Below, piece after piece: positions 54,258-63,804 of a DNA stretch of 64,000 nt. The stretch's first letter is position 1. Each line of letters starts with the position of its first letter. This DNA comes from Lachnospiraceae bacterium (lineage in GTDB: Bacteria > Bacillota > Clostridia > Lachnospirales > Lachnospiraceae): assembly GCA_017938145.1 (NCBI GenBank), contig JAGBCB010000013.1:62001-126000 (forward strand), in the 5' to 3' direction. The translations under genes were made by a program, and so were the position numbers. The notes below the pieces were generated by a model. It searched no databases, had not been told where the DNA came from, and worked only from the letters and a program-made list of their open reading frames with translations.

Positions 54258-54269
54258 CTGTAAAGGGCA

Positions 54270-55580
54270 TTACCCCTCATATTTAATTTTATCTGCCACA
54301 CTAATTTCCTGTCCCAACTGAACCTCAATAATCTTCAGTTCCATTCTGGCCTGCACCATGTGTTTACTGCCTCTTGGCATTTTCAGCACATCACCGGCCT
54401 TAACCGGAATCTCTTCACCGTCAATGGTGGCAACGCCGTCGCCGGAAGCTACGGTCCAGATTTCGTCACGGTACATATGGCTGTGATAGTTCATCTTGCT
54501 GCCCGGATTCAGGGTTACCATGATGGTCATACTTTCGTCCTGCACGTCCATAACACGGTAGCTTCCCCAGGATTTTTCTGCAAACATAATCTGCTGGTCT
54601 ATGGAATCCACATATGGTTTGATGTAGCTGGACTGGTTTTTATCGGATACCAAAATTCCTTCCGGACTGGCAGAAATCACCACATCCTTTAAGCCCATGC
54701 AAAGCACCGGAACATCCAGTTCGTTTAACACATGGACGTTTTCGCAGGTCTCGTTAAAAATAGCCTTTCCGATGTTTGGTTCTTCCATGGATTCGGTTAA
54801 GGTATTCCAGGTTCCAAGATCCTTCCACTGGCCGTTAAAACGCATTACCTGAATGTTATCTTCGTGTTCTACTACGGCATAGTCAAAGCTGATTTTTCTC
54901 TGCTCTGCATAGCGCTTATACAAGTCCTGATAGTCTTCAAATTCAATCAATTCATGGGCCTTGTTTAACACATAACCAAGCTTGTAAGCAAACACACCAC
55001 CGTTCCAAAGAGCGCCCTGTTCAATATACTTGGCTGCCACTTCTTCTGTTGGCTTTTCTTTAAACTCTTTTACGGTGCTTACCTTGTTCTTATCATTTGG
55101 AATGATGTAGCCGTACTTTGCACTTGGATAGGTTGGTTCCATGCCCATCAGTACCAGGTTAGCGTCGCCCTGTTCTGCTAAAGCCCCCAGCTCTTTTACT
55201 GCTTCGAAATAGTCTTCTTCCACATACGGGTCTACCGGACAAACCACCACGGCTTCGTCCTCGGAAACTCCCATCACATCATGCAGGTATGCAGTTGCCA
55301 GGACAATAGCCGGGAAGGTATCTCTTCTGCATGGTTCCACGCACACACCCACGTCCTTGCCAAGCTGGTTATGAATGGCAGACACCTGGGAACGGGAGGT
55401 AGCAATCGTTACCTTGGCATCGGCATCTACGCTTTTAATCTGGCGGTATACCCGTTGCACCATGGACTCGTAATTACCGTCTTCCTGCTTAAAAATCTTT
55501 ATAAACTGCTTCGAGCGGATATCGTTGGAAAGTGGCCAAAGCCGCTTTCCGGAACCGCCGGATAATAATACAATATTCAT
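54270..55580 (-). CDS. manC: Mannose-1-phosphate guanylyltransferase with C-terminal cupin (ManC type)
   Basis: The 436-residue enzyme makes GDP-mannose. The nucleotidyltransferase part (about 1-330) has VLLSGGSGKRLWPLS, CVEPCRRDTFPAI, FKEKPT and GVFAYKLGY. The C-terminal cupin (about 340-430) with KMNYHSHMYRDEIWTV matches the mannose-6-phosphate isomerase domain of bifunctional ManC enzymes. It is the last gene of the de novo GDP-fucose operon gmd-fcl-manC, read leftwards, 18 bases after fcl. GDP-mannose feeds Gmd. Confidence 0.94.
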   Translation of the reverse strand: MNIVLLSGGSGKRLWPLSNDIRSKQFIKIFKQEDGNYESMVQRVYRQIKSVDADAKVTIATSRSQVSAIHNQLGKDVGVCVEPCRRDTFPAIVLATAYLHDVMGVSEDEAVVVCPVDPYVEEDYFEAVKELGALAEQGDANLVLMGMEPTYPSAKYGYIIPNDKNKVSTVKEFKEKPTEEVAAKYIEQGALWNGGVFAYKLGYVLNKAHELIEFEDYQDLYKRYAEQRKISFDYAVVEHEDNIQVMRFNGQWKDLGTWNTLTESMEEPNIGKAIFNETCENVHVLNELDVPVLCMGLKDVVISASPEGILVSDKNQSSYIKPYVDSIDQQIMFAEKSWGSYRVMDVQDESMTIMVTLNPGSKMNYHSHMYRDEIWTVASGDGVATIDGEEIPVKAGDVLKMPRGSKHMVQARMELKIIEVQLGQEISVADKIKYEG

Positions 55581-55598
55581 TTTATGATTCCCTGCTTT

Positions 55599-56543
55599 CT
55601 AGCGCTCTGCTCTCATCGGATTGTTTAAGAAATCCTCATAAGATAAGCGGATACCGTCTTCCAGTTCGGTCTTGTAGGTCCAGCCAAGGGCTGCGCTCTT
55701 AGACACATCCAGAAGCTTTCTTGGGGTACCGTTTGGCTTTGTGGTATCCCAACGGATTTCGCCGTCGTAACCAACTACCTTTGCTACCAGCTCGGTTAAT
55801 TCCTTGATGGTAAGCTCCTTGCCGGTACCGGCGTTTACGGTTTCATCACCGCTGTAGTTATTCATGAGGAATACGCACAGATTTGCCAGGTCATCTACAT
55901 ATAAGAACTCACGAAGCGGACTGCCGTCACCCCAGCAGGTAACATATGGCAGGTTCTGCTCCTTTGCCTCGTGGAAGCGGCGGATTAAGGCCGGAAGCAC
56001 GTGGCTGTGGGTTGGATGGTAGTTATCATTTGGTCCGTAAAGGTTGGTTGGCATTACGGAAATATAGTCGGTACCGTACTGCTTGTTTAAGAACTCACAG
56101 TACTTTAAGCCGGAAATCTTAGCCAAGGCATATGCCTCGTTGGTCTTTTCCAGTTCGGAAGTAAGCAGGCAGCTTTCCTTCATTGGCTGCGGAGCCATTC
56201 TTGGGTAAATACAGGAAGAGCCTAAGAATTCTAACTTCTTACAGCCGTTCTTCCATGCGGAGTGAATTACGTTCATCTCTAAAATCATGTTTTCGTACAT
56301 GAAGTCAGCCAGGGCGCTGGAGTTAGCAACAATACCGCCTACCTTTGCTGCTGCCAGGAAAACATATTCCGGTTTTTCCTGTTCAAAGAAAGCCTCTACC
56401 TGATCCTGTCTGCACAGGTCAAGCTCTGCGTGGGTGCGGGTAATAATGTTGGTATAACCCTGTCTTTCTAATTCTCTTACAATGGCAGAGCCTACCATAC
56501 CGCGGTGACCTGCCACATAAATTTTTGCGTTCTTTTCCATCAT
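55599..56543 (-). CDS. fcl: GDP-L-fucose synthase
   Basis: The 314-residue short-chain epimerase/reductase converts GDP-4-keto-6-deoxymannose to GDP-L-fucose with [20 protein letters not shown] is the nucleotide loop; [23 protein letters not shown] (Tyr-Lys pair) and [11 protein letters not shown] match the family. It is 12 bases after gmd and 18 before manC in one operon. The product is complete by length. Confidence 0.97.
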   Translation of the reverse strand: MMEKNAKIYVAGHRGMVGSAIVRELERQGYTNIITRTHAELDLCRQDQVEAFFEQEKPEYVFLAAAKVGGIVANSSALADFMYENMILEMNVIHSAWKNGCKKLEFLGSSCIYPRMAPQPMKESCLLTSELEKTNEAYALAKISGLKYCEFLNKQYGTDYISVMPTNLYGPNDNYHPTHSHVLPALIRRFHEAKEQNLPYVTCWGDGSPLREFLYVDDLANLCVFLMNNYSGDETVNAGTGKELTIKELTELVAKVVGYDGEIRWDTTKPNGTPRKLLDVSKSAALGWTYKTELEDGIRLSYEDFLNNPMRAER

Positions 56544-56555
56544 TGTTTTGTCCTC

Positions 56556-57608
56556 TTACTGCAGTGCCTTCTGTACAGCAGCTTCTCTCTTTGCAAGTTC
56601 TCTGTCGTGTGTCGCCATGATGTTTACTAACTCTTCATAGCTTGTCTTCTGTGGATTCCAGCCAAGTACGGTCTTTGCCTTGGTTGGGTCACCCCAAAGG
56701 TTATCTACGTCGGTTGGACGGAACCAAGCAGGATTTACACAAACAAGCATCTTGCCTGTTGCCACGTCGTAACCCTTTTCATCTATTCCCTGGCCCTCCC
56801 AACGAAGGGTAATGCCGTTTGCCTTGAAGGCTCTTTCTGTGAAGTCTCTTACGGTGTGCTGTTCGCCGGTAGCAATAACAAAATCTTCCGGAACGTCATG
56901 CTGCAGAATCATCCACATACATTCTACGTAGTCCTTGGCATAACCCCAGTCACGTAAGGAGTCCATGTTACCAAGCTCTAAGTGGTCCTGAAGACCTTCT
57001 GCAATACGGCCTGCTGCCAGAGTAATCTTTCTTGTTACGAAGTTTTCACCACGTCTCTCAGATTCATGATTGAACAGAATTCCGTTTACAGCAAACATGC
57101 CGTAAGCTTCTCTGTATTCCTTTGTAATCCAGAAACCATACTGCTTTGCTACTGCATATGGGCTGTATGGGTGGAATGGTGTGGTTTCTCTCTGTGGAAC
57201 TTCTTCTACCTTTCCGTAAAGTTCGGAAGTAGATGCCTGATAAATCTTTGTCTTCTTAGTAAGACCAAGGATACGTACTGCTTCCAGAACACGTAATACG
57301 CCGATAGCGTCTACATCGCCGGAGTACTCCGGAACGTCGAAGGAAACCTGTACGTGGGACTGTGCAGCCAGGTTATAAATTTCATCCGGCTGAACAAGGC
57401 TGATAATACGGATTAAAGAAGAAGAATCGGACAAATCGCCATCGTGTAAGGTAATTGTATTCTTTGCAATTAAGTGGTCGATTCTTGCTGTGTTGGAAAT
57501 GGATGCTCTTCTTGTAATACCGTGCACCTCATAACCCTTTTCTAATAAAAACTCTGCTAAGTAGGAACCATCCTGTCCTGTAATACCTGTAATTAATGCT
57601 TTTTTCAT
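56556..57608 (-). CDS. gmd: GDP-mannose 4,6-dehydratase
   Basis: The 350-residue enzyme turns GDP-mannose into the 4-keto-6-deoxy intermediate. [18 protein letters not shown] is the NAD(P) loop, with [16 protein letters not shown], the catalytic [10 protein letters not shown] (Tyr/Lys) and [16 protein letters not shown] following. It is the first gene of the GDP-fucose operon and diverges from the AraC-type gene, with about 166 bases between the two starts. Its own promoter is not clear in that gap. Confidence 0.97.
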   Translation of the reverse strand: MKKALITGITGQDGSYLAEFLLEKGYEVHGITRRASISNTARIDHLIAKNTITLHDGDLSDSSSLIRIISLVQPDEIYNLAAQSHVQVSFDVPEYSGDVDAIGVLRVLEAVRILGLTKKTKIYQASTSELYGKVEEVPQRETTPFHPYSPYAVAKQYGFWITKEYREAYGMFAVNGILFNHESERRGENFVTRKITLAAGRIAEGLQDHLELGNMDSLRDWGYAKDYVECMWMILQHDVPEDFVIATGEQHTVRDFTERAFKANGITLRWEGQGIDEKGYDVATGKMLVCVNPAWFRPTDVDNLWGDPTKAKTVLGWNPQKTSYEELVNIMATHDRELAKREAAVQKALQ

Positions 57609-57730
57609 GTTTTTTCATCCTTTTCTTGTATAAAATGACACAATATTTTGAAACAGCTTGTATTTTAATAACCAATCTAAAAAAATAACATGGGCAAACT
57701 TGCAAAGTACTAGCATTATATTGGTTTTTC

Positions 57731-57739
57731 TGTTATACT
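57731..57739 (+). promoter_or_regulatory. Extended -10 promoter of the AraC-type gene
   Basis: TGTTATACT is an extended -10 element in the gap between the divergent gmd and AraC-type genes; no consensus -35 is seen, which fits activator control. Confidence 0.55.
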
Positions 57740-57774
57740 GAATGTGATTATTCTTTTTGGAAGGAGGCGCTGTT

Positions 57775-58638
57775 TTGAATTCATCGGTTTATCGCGGAAG
57801 TACGGTATCATCCAACCGTATTCTCTATACCCCTTCCATCTTTGCCAGAACCAATCTTTTGCATCTGCAGGAAACCGGCACGGTAAAGGCAAAGGAGCCC
57901 CATGTCATGCAGCGTGAGCACCTGGCTTCCTATCTGTTTTTCATTGTAAAAGAAGGGGGCGGCACCCTGGAATACGACGGTATCACTTATTCCCTAAATC
58001 AAAACGATTGTGTGTTTATCGACTGTCAGAAAAAGCATTCTCATTGCGCTGATTTAGATAAGTTATGGATATTAAACTGGATACACTTTTACGGGCCAAA
58101 CATGGGCGGTATTTACGACAAATTCAAAGAGCGCAGCGGCAAGCCGGTGTTTCATACCGACCAGCCGGAGCAGTATTTTTCCCTGCTGTCTGAGGTATTT
58201 TTCATTGCCTCTTCAGATAATTACATAAGGGATATGCAGCTCTACGAAAAAATCACGTCCCTTCTGACTCTTCTTATGGAAGACAGCTGGAATCCGGAAG
58301 GGCAGGCAAACATCTCCCGCCAAAAACAAAATGTGCAGGAAGTCAAAGACTATATTGACTCCCATTTTACAGAAAAACTCGCTTTGGATGATTTGGCGGA
58401 ACGCTTTTTCATTAACAAGTTTTATTTAAGTAAAATTTTTAAAGAGCAGTTTGGCACCTCCATCAACTCTTATCTCTTACAGGTAAGGGTTACCCATGCC
58501 AAGCGCCTGCTTCGTTTCTCAGAGCTCTCCATCGAGCAAATCGGTTACGAATGCGGCGTGGGCGACGCCAACTATTTTTCCAGAATGTTTAAGAAAATTG
58601 AAGGCATTTCCCCGGGTGAATACCGGAAGAAATGGTAA
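57775..58638 (+). CDS. AraC-family transcriptional regulator (cupin plus double HTH)
   Basis: The TTG at 57775 is chosen because GGAAGGAGG lies just upstream; the in-frame TTG at 57757 would place that site inside the gene. The 287-residue protein has an N-terminal cupin (about 25-140) and a C-terminal AraC DNA-binding domain with two HTHs (LALDDLAERFFINKFYLSKIFKEQFG and LSIEQIGYECGVGDANYFSRMFKK patterns). It probably senses a sugar and controls fkp, coded 19 bases downstream, and perhaps the divergent GDP-fucose operon. Fucose as the ligand is inferred from context. Confidence 0.9.
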   Translation: MNSSVYRGSTVSSNRILYTPSIFARTNLLHLQETGTVKAKEPHVMQREHLASYLFFIVKEGGGTLEYDGITYSLNQNDCVFIDCQKKHSHCADLDKLWILNWIHFYGPNMGGIYDKFKERSGKPVFHTDQPEQYFSLLSEVFFIASSDNYIRDMQLYEKITSLLTLLMEDSWNPEGQANISRQKQNVQEVKDYIDSHFTEKLALDDLAERFFINKFYLSKIFKEQFGTSINSYLLQVRVTHAKRLLRFSELSIEQIGYECGVGDANYFSRMFKKIEGISPGEYRKKW

Positions 58639-58657
58639 CATACAAAGGAGCAAAATT

Positions 58658-61600
58658 ATGAATATCAAGAAACTGAGAAACCTGTTTTTGAGCCAGAGTT
58701 ACCTGGATACCATCCGGGATTACGAAGAACTTCTGGACAAAGAAAAAAAGACCTGGGACTATGTGGTACTGACCGCTTCCAACGAAGCCCAGGCCCGCAC
58801 CTACCGCAACGAAATTGATGTGCGTCTTGCAGAGGGCACCATTCCTTCCAATTGTAAGTATGTGGTTCTGGCAGACCCTGAGGGCAAACGTGTAGGTTCC
58901 GGCGGTGCCACCCTCAACGTGTTAAAGCACATCGCACTGGATGATTCCGCTTCTGCAGAACCGTTCAAAGACAAGAAAATCCTGGTTATTCACTCCGGCG
59001 GCGACAGCAAACGTGTGCCACAGTACAGCGTCTGTGGCAAGCTGTTTTCCCCGGTTCCGAGAGAAATGGCAAACGGTAAAGCATCCACTTTATTTGATGA
59101 GTTTCTAATTGTCATGGCTTCCGTTTCCCGCCGTATTTCTGAAGGTATGTTAATTCTCTCCGGCGATGTTTTACTGTTATTTAATCCATTACAGCTGGAT
59201 TTACAGTTTAAGGGTGCCGCTGCCATCTCCATAAAAGAAGGTGTAGATGTCGGCAAAGACCACGGCGTATTCTTACGTGGTGAAAACAATTATGTGCAAA
59301 AGTTCCTGCACAAGCAGACCGAAGAAACCCTGCGTGACCTCGGTGCGGTAAATGATGCCGGAAACGTGGATTTAGATACCGGTGCCGTGCTGTTAGACAC
59401 CAATGTTATGAATGACTTATACTCCTTAATTTCCAAGAACGGTGTATATAACGAAGCCGGTTTCCAAACCTTCGTCAACGACCGTGCCCGCATCAGTTTT
59501 TACGGCGATTTTCTGTATCCTTTAGCCGTAGATGCCACCTTAGAGGATTACTATACCCAGGCCCCGGAAGGTGATATGTGTGATGAACTGCTCACCTGCC
59601 GTAAAGCTATCTGGGACAAATTAAGCAAGTACCAGATGAAGGTATTCAGCCTGTCTCCGGCGGAATTTATCCACTTTGGAACCACTACAGAATTATTGCA
59701 GCTGGTGTCCTCCGATGTAGCCAATTACTCCTTTTTAGGATGGACCTCCCACGTTGCTTCCAACATCGAAACCGAAACCGATTATGCTACCAACAGCAGT
59801 GTTGTTTTGGCTTCTGAAATCGGCAAAGGAAGCTATGTTGAAAATTCTTTTGTAACAGATTCCTCTGTTGGTTCCGGCAGCATTGTTTCCGACCTGACCG
59901 TGGTTGGAAAAACCATTCCTTCCGATATTGTTTTACATGGCGTTACTTTGGAAGATGACCGGTTTGTTGTGCGCATTTACGGTGTAAAAGACAACCCGAA
60001 AGCAAGACTTTGCAAGCAGGCAGAATTTCTTGGAAGCTCCGTTAAAGAAGTGTTGGAGCATTATCATATGGACGCTTCTGCCCTTTGGCCGGATAGCGAA
60101 GATTACATGTGGTTTGCAAACCTTTTTATCCCAGCTGCCGATGAGGCTTCTGCCTTGGAACATGCCCTGTTGACCTATCGTATTTTCCGCTTGGAGGCTT
60201 CTGCAGAAGAAGTGGAATTCTGGCTGAATTCCGAGCGTGTCAGCCTCTATTCCAGCTTTAACCACGCAGACCCGGATGCTGTTTGCCAAAAGAAATCCGA
60301 GCTGGCAAAAGCTATTGTGCAGGCACGTTTCCTTGGACGTATCAATGCGGGTAGAAATTATAAGGATGCACTCTCTGTATTTGATGCAGGAGGCATAGAC
60401 GAAGAAATGATTACTTCCCTTGTTGATATTGCAGAGAACTCTAATCTTGCCCTGGAAATCCGCATTTATTATGCTCTTGCAAGATGTCGTCAGATTGATA
60501 AAGAACGTCGCGAATGCTTCATGCAAAAGAGTTTTTCTTCTGTCAGCGATGCCATTTATGACACCACCATGAAGAACATGGGCGACGCTTTTAGTTATCG
60601 CATTCAGACGGATTATGTAAAGGTAGAACTGCCTGTACGCGTGAACTGGGGCGGCGGTTGGACCGATACTCCTCCGCATTGTTTAGAAAAAGGCGGCGTT
60701 GTTTTAAATGCAGCTCTTAAATTAAACGGACTTGCTCCGATTTGGGTAGAAATCAAGAGAATAGACGAAAAGAGAATCAAAGTATCCAGTAGCGATATCG
60801 GTGTAGAAGGCTACATTGATTCCGTGGAAGACTTATTAGATTGCAGTAACCCATATGATTACTTCGCATTACATAAGGCTGCTCTTATTGCCTGCGGACT
60901 AGTTTCCCTGCGCGGAAGCAATCCAACACTGGACGAGTTGTTAACTAATCTTGGTGGCGGTTTTGAACTGTCCACCCAGGTTATCGGAATTCCTAAGGGT
61001 TCCGGCCTTGGCACCAGCAGTATTCTTTCCGCAGCCTGTGTAAAAGCAATTTTCGAGTTCTTTGGCAGAACCGCTTCCGACTCCGAGGTTTACCGTACCG
61101 TCTCCTGCATCGAACAGTTGATGAGTACCGGTGGCGGATGGCAGGATCAGGTTGGCGGCGTTACCAACGGTATTAAATTCATTACCACCAAGCCGGGCAT
61201 CGACCAAAATATTCAGGTGGAATATGTAAATATTTCCGAAGAAACCAAGAAAGAATTGAACGAACGCTTTGCCGTAATCTATACCGGTCAGCGGAGGCTT
61301 GCCCGTAACCTCCTCAGAGACGTTGTAGGCAATTATATCGGCGCAAGACAGGAATCTGTCCATGCATTATCAGAAATGAAGCGTATGGCCGTTCTGATGC
61401 GTTTTGAACTGGAACAGGGCAACGTGGATGGTTTTGCAGAACTGCTGAACAAGCATTGGGAACTTTCCCTGCAGTTGGATGCTGGGGCAACCAACACCTG
61501 TATCGACCACATCTTCCTTGCCTGTGAAGATTACATCGACGGTAAGTTCATCGCCGGTGCCGGCGGTGGCGGTTTCCTGCAGGTTGTGCTTAAGAAGGGC

Positions 61601-61684
61601 ATAACTAAAGATATGTTGAGAGAACGACTGAACTTCGTATTCCAAGGAACCGGAATTGATGTTTGGGATTGTGAGTTGGTGTAA
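58658..61684 (+). CDS. fkp: Bifunctional L-fucokinase / L-fucose-1-phosphate guanylyltransferase
   Basis: The ATG at 58658, behind AAAGGAG, gives 1008 residues (B. fragilis Fkp is about 950). The N-terminal half (about 60-430) is the fucose-1-phosphate guanylyltransferase with VVLADPEGKRVGSGGATLNVL. A beta-helix-like middle follows, and the C-terminal GHMP kinase (about 655-1005) has RVNWGGGWTDTPPH, GIPKGSGLGTSSILSA and IAGAGGGGFLQVV. It salvages free L-fucose to GDP-fucose for surface glycans. Paired with the de novo genes on the other strand, it gives the cell two GDP-fucose sources. Confidence 0.94.
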   Translation: MNIKKLRNLFLSQSYLDTIRDYEELLDKEKKTWDYVVLTASNEAQARTYRNEIDVRLAEGTIPSNCKYVVLADPEGKRVGSGGATLNVLKHIALDDSASAEPFKDKKILVIHSGGDSKRVPQYSVCGKLFSPVPREMANGKASTLFDEFLIVMASVSRRISEGMLILSGDVLLLFNPLQLDLQFKGAAAISIKEGVDVGKDHGVFLRGENNYVQKFLHKQTEETLRDLGAVNDAGNVDLDTGAVLLDTNVMNDLYSLISKNGVYNEAGFQTFVNDRARISFYGDFLYPLAVDATLEDYYTQAPEGDMCDELLTCRKAIWDKLSKYQMKVFSLSPAEFIHFGTTTELLQLVSSDVANYSFLGWTSHVASNIETETDYATNSSVVLASEIGKGSYVENSFVTDSSVGSGSIVSDLTVVGKTIPSDIVLHGVTLEDDRFVVRIYGVKDNPKARLCKQAEFLGSSVKEVLEHYHMDASALWPDSEDYMWFANLFIPAADEASALEHALLTYRIFRLEASAEEVEFWLNSERVSLYSSFNHADPDAVCQKKSELAKAIVQARFLGRINAGRNYKDALSVFDAGGIDEEMITSLVDIAENSNLALEIRIYYALARCRQIDKERRECFMQKSFSSVSDAIYDTTMKNMGDAFSYRIQTDYVKVELPVRVNWGGGWTDTPPHCLEKGGVVLNAALKLNGLAPIWVEIKRIDEKRIKVSSSDIGVEGYIDSVEDLLDCSNPYDYFALHKAALIACGLVSLRGSNPTLDELLTNLGGGFELSTQVIGIPKGSGLGTSSILSAACVKAIFEFFGRTASDSEVYRTVSCIEQLMSTGGGWQDQVGGVTNGIKFITTKPGIDQNIQVEYVNISEETKKELNERFAVIYTGQRRLARNLLRDVVGNYIGARQESVHALSEMKRMAVLMRFELEQGNVDGFAELLNKHWELSLQLDAGATNTCIDHIFLACEDYIDGKFIAGAGGGGFLQVVLKKGITKDMLRERLNFVFQGTGIDVWDCELV

Positions 61685-61698
61685 AATATAGTGCAAAA

Positions 61699-61724
61699 AA
61701 ACCGGAAGGTCTCCCTTCCGGTTT
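61699..61724. terminator. Bidirectional terminator between fkp and capD-like gene
   Basis: AAACCGGAAGG pairs perfectly with CCTTCCGGTTT across a TCTC loop, with A-runs before and T-rich sequence after. It serves both convergent genes. Confidence 0.9.
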
Positions 61725-61743
61725 TACTTTTCTTTATTAACTT

Positions 61744-63621
61744 CTATATCTCCTTCTTATCCACCTTCGGCATCCTATACGTCGGCACAATATCCTTTAC
61801 CATCTCACGTACGCTTCCTGTTTCCTCATACACCGCATCCTTCAGCTCCATCAAAGCATCAAAGAATGCCAGGTCGTCCATCTCAATTGGTCTTGCAACA
61901 GAAATCCGGTTATTCTCTGTCGTCTTTAAGCCTTCCTCTTCCATCAGGCGCTCTTCGTAAAGCTTTTCACCCGGGCGGAGGCCTGTGTACTCAATCATAA
62001 TGTCCTCGTTTGGCACATAACCGGAAAGGCGGATTAAGTTCTTGGCAAGGTCTACAATCTTGACCGGTTCGCCCATGTCAAGCACGAAGATTTCGCCGCC
62101 TTCGGCAAAGGCACCGGCCTCCAGAACCAGGGATACTGCTTCCGGAATGGTCATGAAGTAGCGGATAATGTCAGGGTGGGTTACGGTAACCGGGCCGCCT
62201 TCTTTAATCTGCTTTTTAAAGAGCGGAATAACGGAACCGTTACTGCCCAGTACATTACCAAAGCGCACTGCCACAAACTGGGTCTTGGAGCGGCGGCTGT
62301 AGGCCTGCACAATCATTTCGCAGATACGCTTGCTGGCACCCATGATATTGGTTGGGTTTACCGCCTTATCGGTGGAGATAAGTACAAAGCGCTCTACGCC
62401 GTACTTGTCTGCTGCCTGCACGGTTTTTAACGTACCGAATACGTTGTTCTTGATGGCCTCATTTGGACTGTCTTCCATTAACGGCACATGCTTATGGGCC
62501 GCTGCGTGGAACACCACGTTTGGCAGATAGGTTTCAAAAATTTTGTTGATACGGTTGGTATTTCGAACCGATGCAATTAACACAATCAGGTTCAGCTTTG
62601 GATACTTTCTTAACAGTTCCTGCTGAATCTCATATGCGTTGTTTTCATAAATATCTACAATAATGAGCTTCTTTGGGCCTGCTGCCGCAATCTGACGGCA
62701 AAGCTCGGAACCGATGCTGCCGCCACCGCCGGTAACTAAAACAGTCTGGTCTTTTACAAACTCCGTTACCTTTTTCATGTCTACCTTCACCGGTTCTCTG
62801 CCCAGTAAGTCTTCAATTTCTACATGGCGAAGCTTACTCACTCTCAGCTCGTTATTTACAAACTGGTACATGCCCGGCACCATCCTGATTTCGCAGCCGG
62901 TCTGGTTGCAGATGGTGGCAATATCCGCTGTTTCTTTGCGGGAAACAGACGGCATGGCAATCATAATTTCATCAATTTTGTAGCGGCTTACTGCCTCCGG
63001 AATAAAGTGACGGTCGCCCACAATAGGGTATCCACTGATACTCTTGCCCTTTAAGTCCGGGTTATCATCAATAATACAGCCGATTTCTTTATGTAAGTAC
63101 TGGCTTGTTTTAATTTCGCGGATTAACATGTCTGCCGCAGAGCCGGCGCCCACAATCATGACGCGGGAAAGCTTGCCCCGCTTTTTGTCGTCAAACTTAC
63201 TCTTTACACGGCGGAGAATACGGTAAGAGAATCGGGTACAAACCGTTGCTCCCATCAGTAAGCCAGCATATAAGAACCAGTAGCTGCGTGGCATTTTAAT
63301 TTCTGCCACCCAGAGTCCCAACAGCTGAATTAAGGTTACGGTAACGCCCGCTGTAATAATGCGCTGCAGTTCAAACCAGCTTGCATACTTCCAAATGCTG
63401 CGGTACAGGCCAAACAGCCAGTACACCACCAGCACCATGGCAATGTTTGGCAGCATGGTCTGCCATACATGTTCCAGGTAAATATTATCAATTTTTTGAA
63501 TGGAAAAGTCAAAGCGGATCCACAATGCCATAGTGGATGCTGCCATGACGGAAATAACATCTAATAATACAAAGAAAATTTGACGGAACATCATTTCTTT
63601 GTCCCGAAACCATTTAATCAT
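61744..63621 (-). CDS. CapD/FlaA1-type nucleotide-sugar 4,6-dehydratase, membrane-bound
   Basis: The 625-residue protein has four N-terminal membrane helices (about 12-125), a CoA-binding-like Rossmann region (about 145-265) and a C-terminal extended SDR domain (about 285-560) with VTGGGGSIGSELCRQI and the catalytic-type STDKAVNPTNIMGASKR, in which Asp-Lys replaces the classic Tyr. It belongs to the PglF/WbpM/CapD family, which forms UDP-4-keto-6-deoxy-GlcNAc. That intermediate could start bacillosamine, legionaminic or other surface sugars, in keeping with the nonulosonic acid genes to the left. It is convergent with fkp. Confidence 0.92.
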   Translation of the reverse strand: MIKWFRDKEMMFRQIFFVLLDVISVMAASTMALWIRFDFSIQKIDNIYLEHVWQTMLPNIAMVLVVYWLFGLYRSIWKYASWFELQRIITAGVTVTLIQLLGLWVAEIKMPRSYWFLYAGLLMGATVCTRFSYRILRRVKSKFDDKKRGKLSRVMIVGAGSAADMLIREIKTSQYLHKEIGCIIDDNPDLKGKSISGYPIVGDRHFIPEAVSRYKIDEIMIAMPSVSRKETADIATICNQTGCEIRMVPGMYQFVNNELRVSKLRHVEIEDLLGREPVKVDMKKVTEFVKDQTVLVTGGGGSIGSELCRQIAAAGPKKLIIVDIYENNAYEIQQELLRKYPKLNLIVLIASVRNTNRINKIFETYLPNVVFHAAAHKHVPLMEDSPNEAIKNNVFGTLKTVQAADKYGVERFVLISTDKAVNPTNIMGASKRICEMIVQAYSRRSKTQFVAVRFGNVLGSNGSVIPLFKKQIKEGGPVTVTHPDIIRYFMTIPEAVSLVLEAGAFAEGGEIFVLDMGEPVKIVDLAKNLIRLSGYVPNEDIMIEYTGLRPGEKLYEERLMEEEGLKTTENNRISVARPIEMDDLAFFDALMELKDAVYEETGSVREMVKDIVPTYRMPKVDKKEI

Positions 63622-63761
63622 CGCTTTTCTCCTGTTCCTTTCTGGTACTTTTATCCTATAAAATCACATGCTTTTCGGATTTATCCAATTTATAAATATA
63701 GCACAACGATTTCCATAAAGCAAGTGCCGGGAGCATAAATCGTCATTTTTTTCGAAACTGC

Positions 63762-63795
63762 ACAAAAGGGGACGCAGATTTGCTTCCCCTTTTGT
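63762..63795. terminator. Hairpin terminator near the right edge
   Basis: ACAAAAGGGG and CCCCTTTTGT form a perfect 10-base stem with a 14-base loop. It lies 10 bases past the stop of the partial gene at 63805. The following A/T-run is modest, so it is a probable rather than certain terminator. Confidence 0.65.
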
Positions 63796-63804
63796 ATACC
63801 ATTC

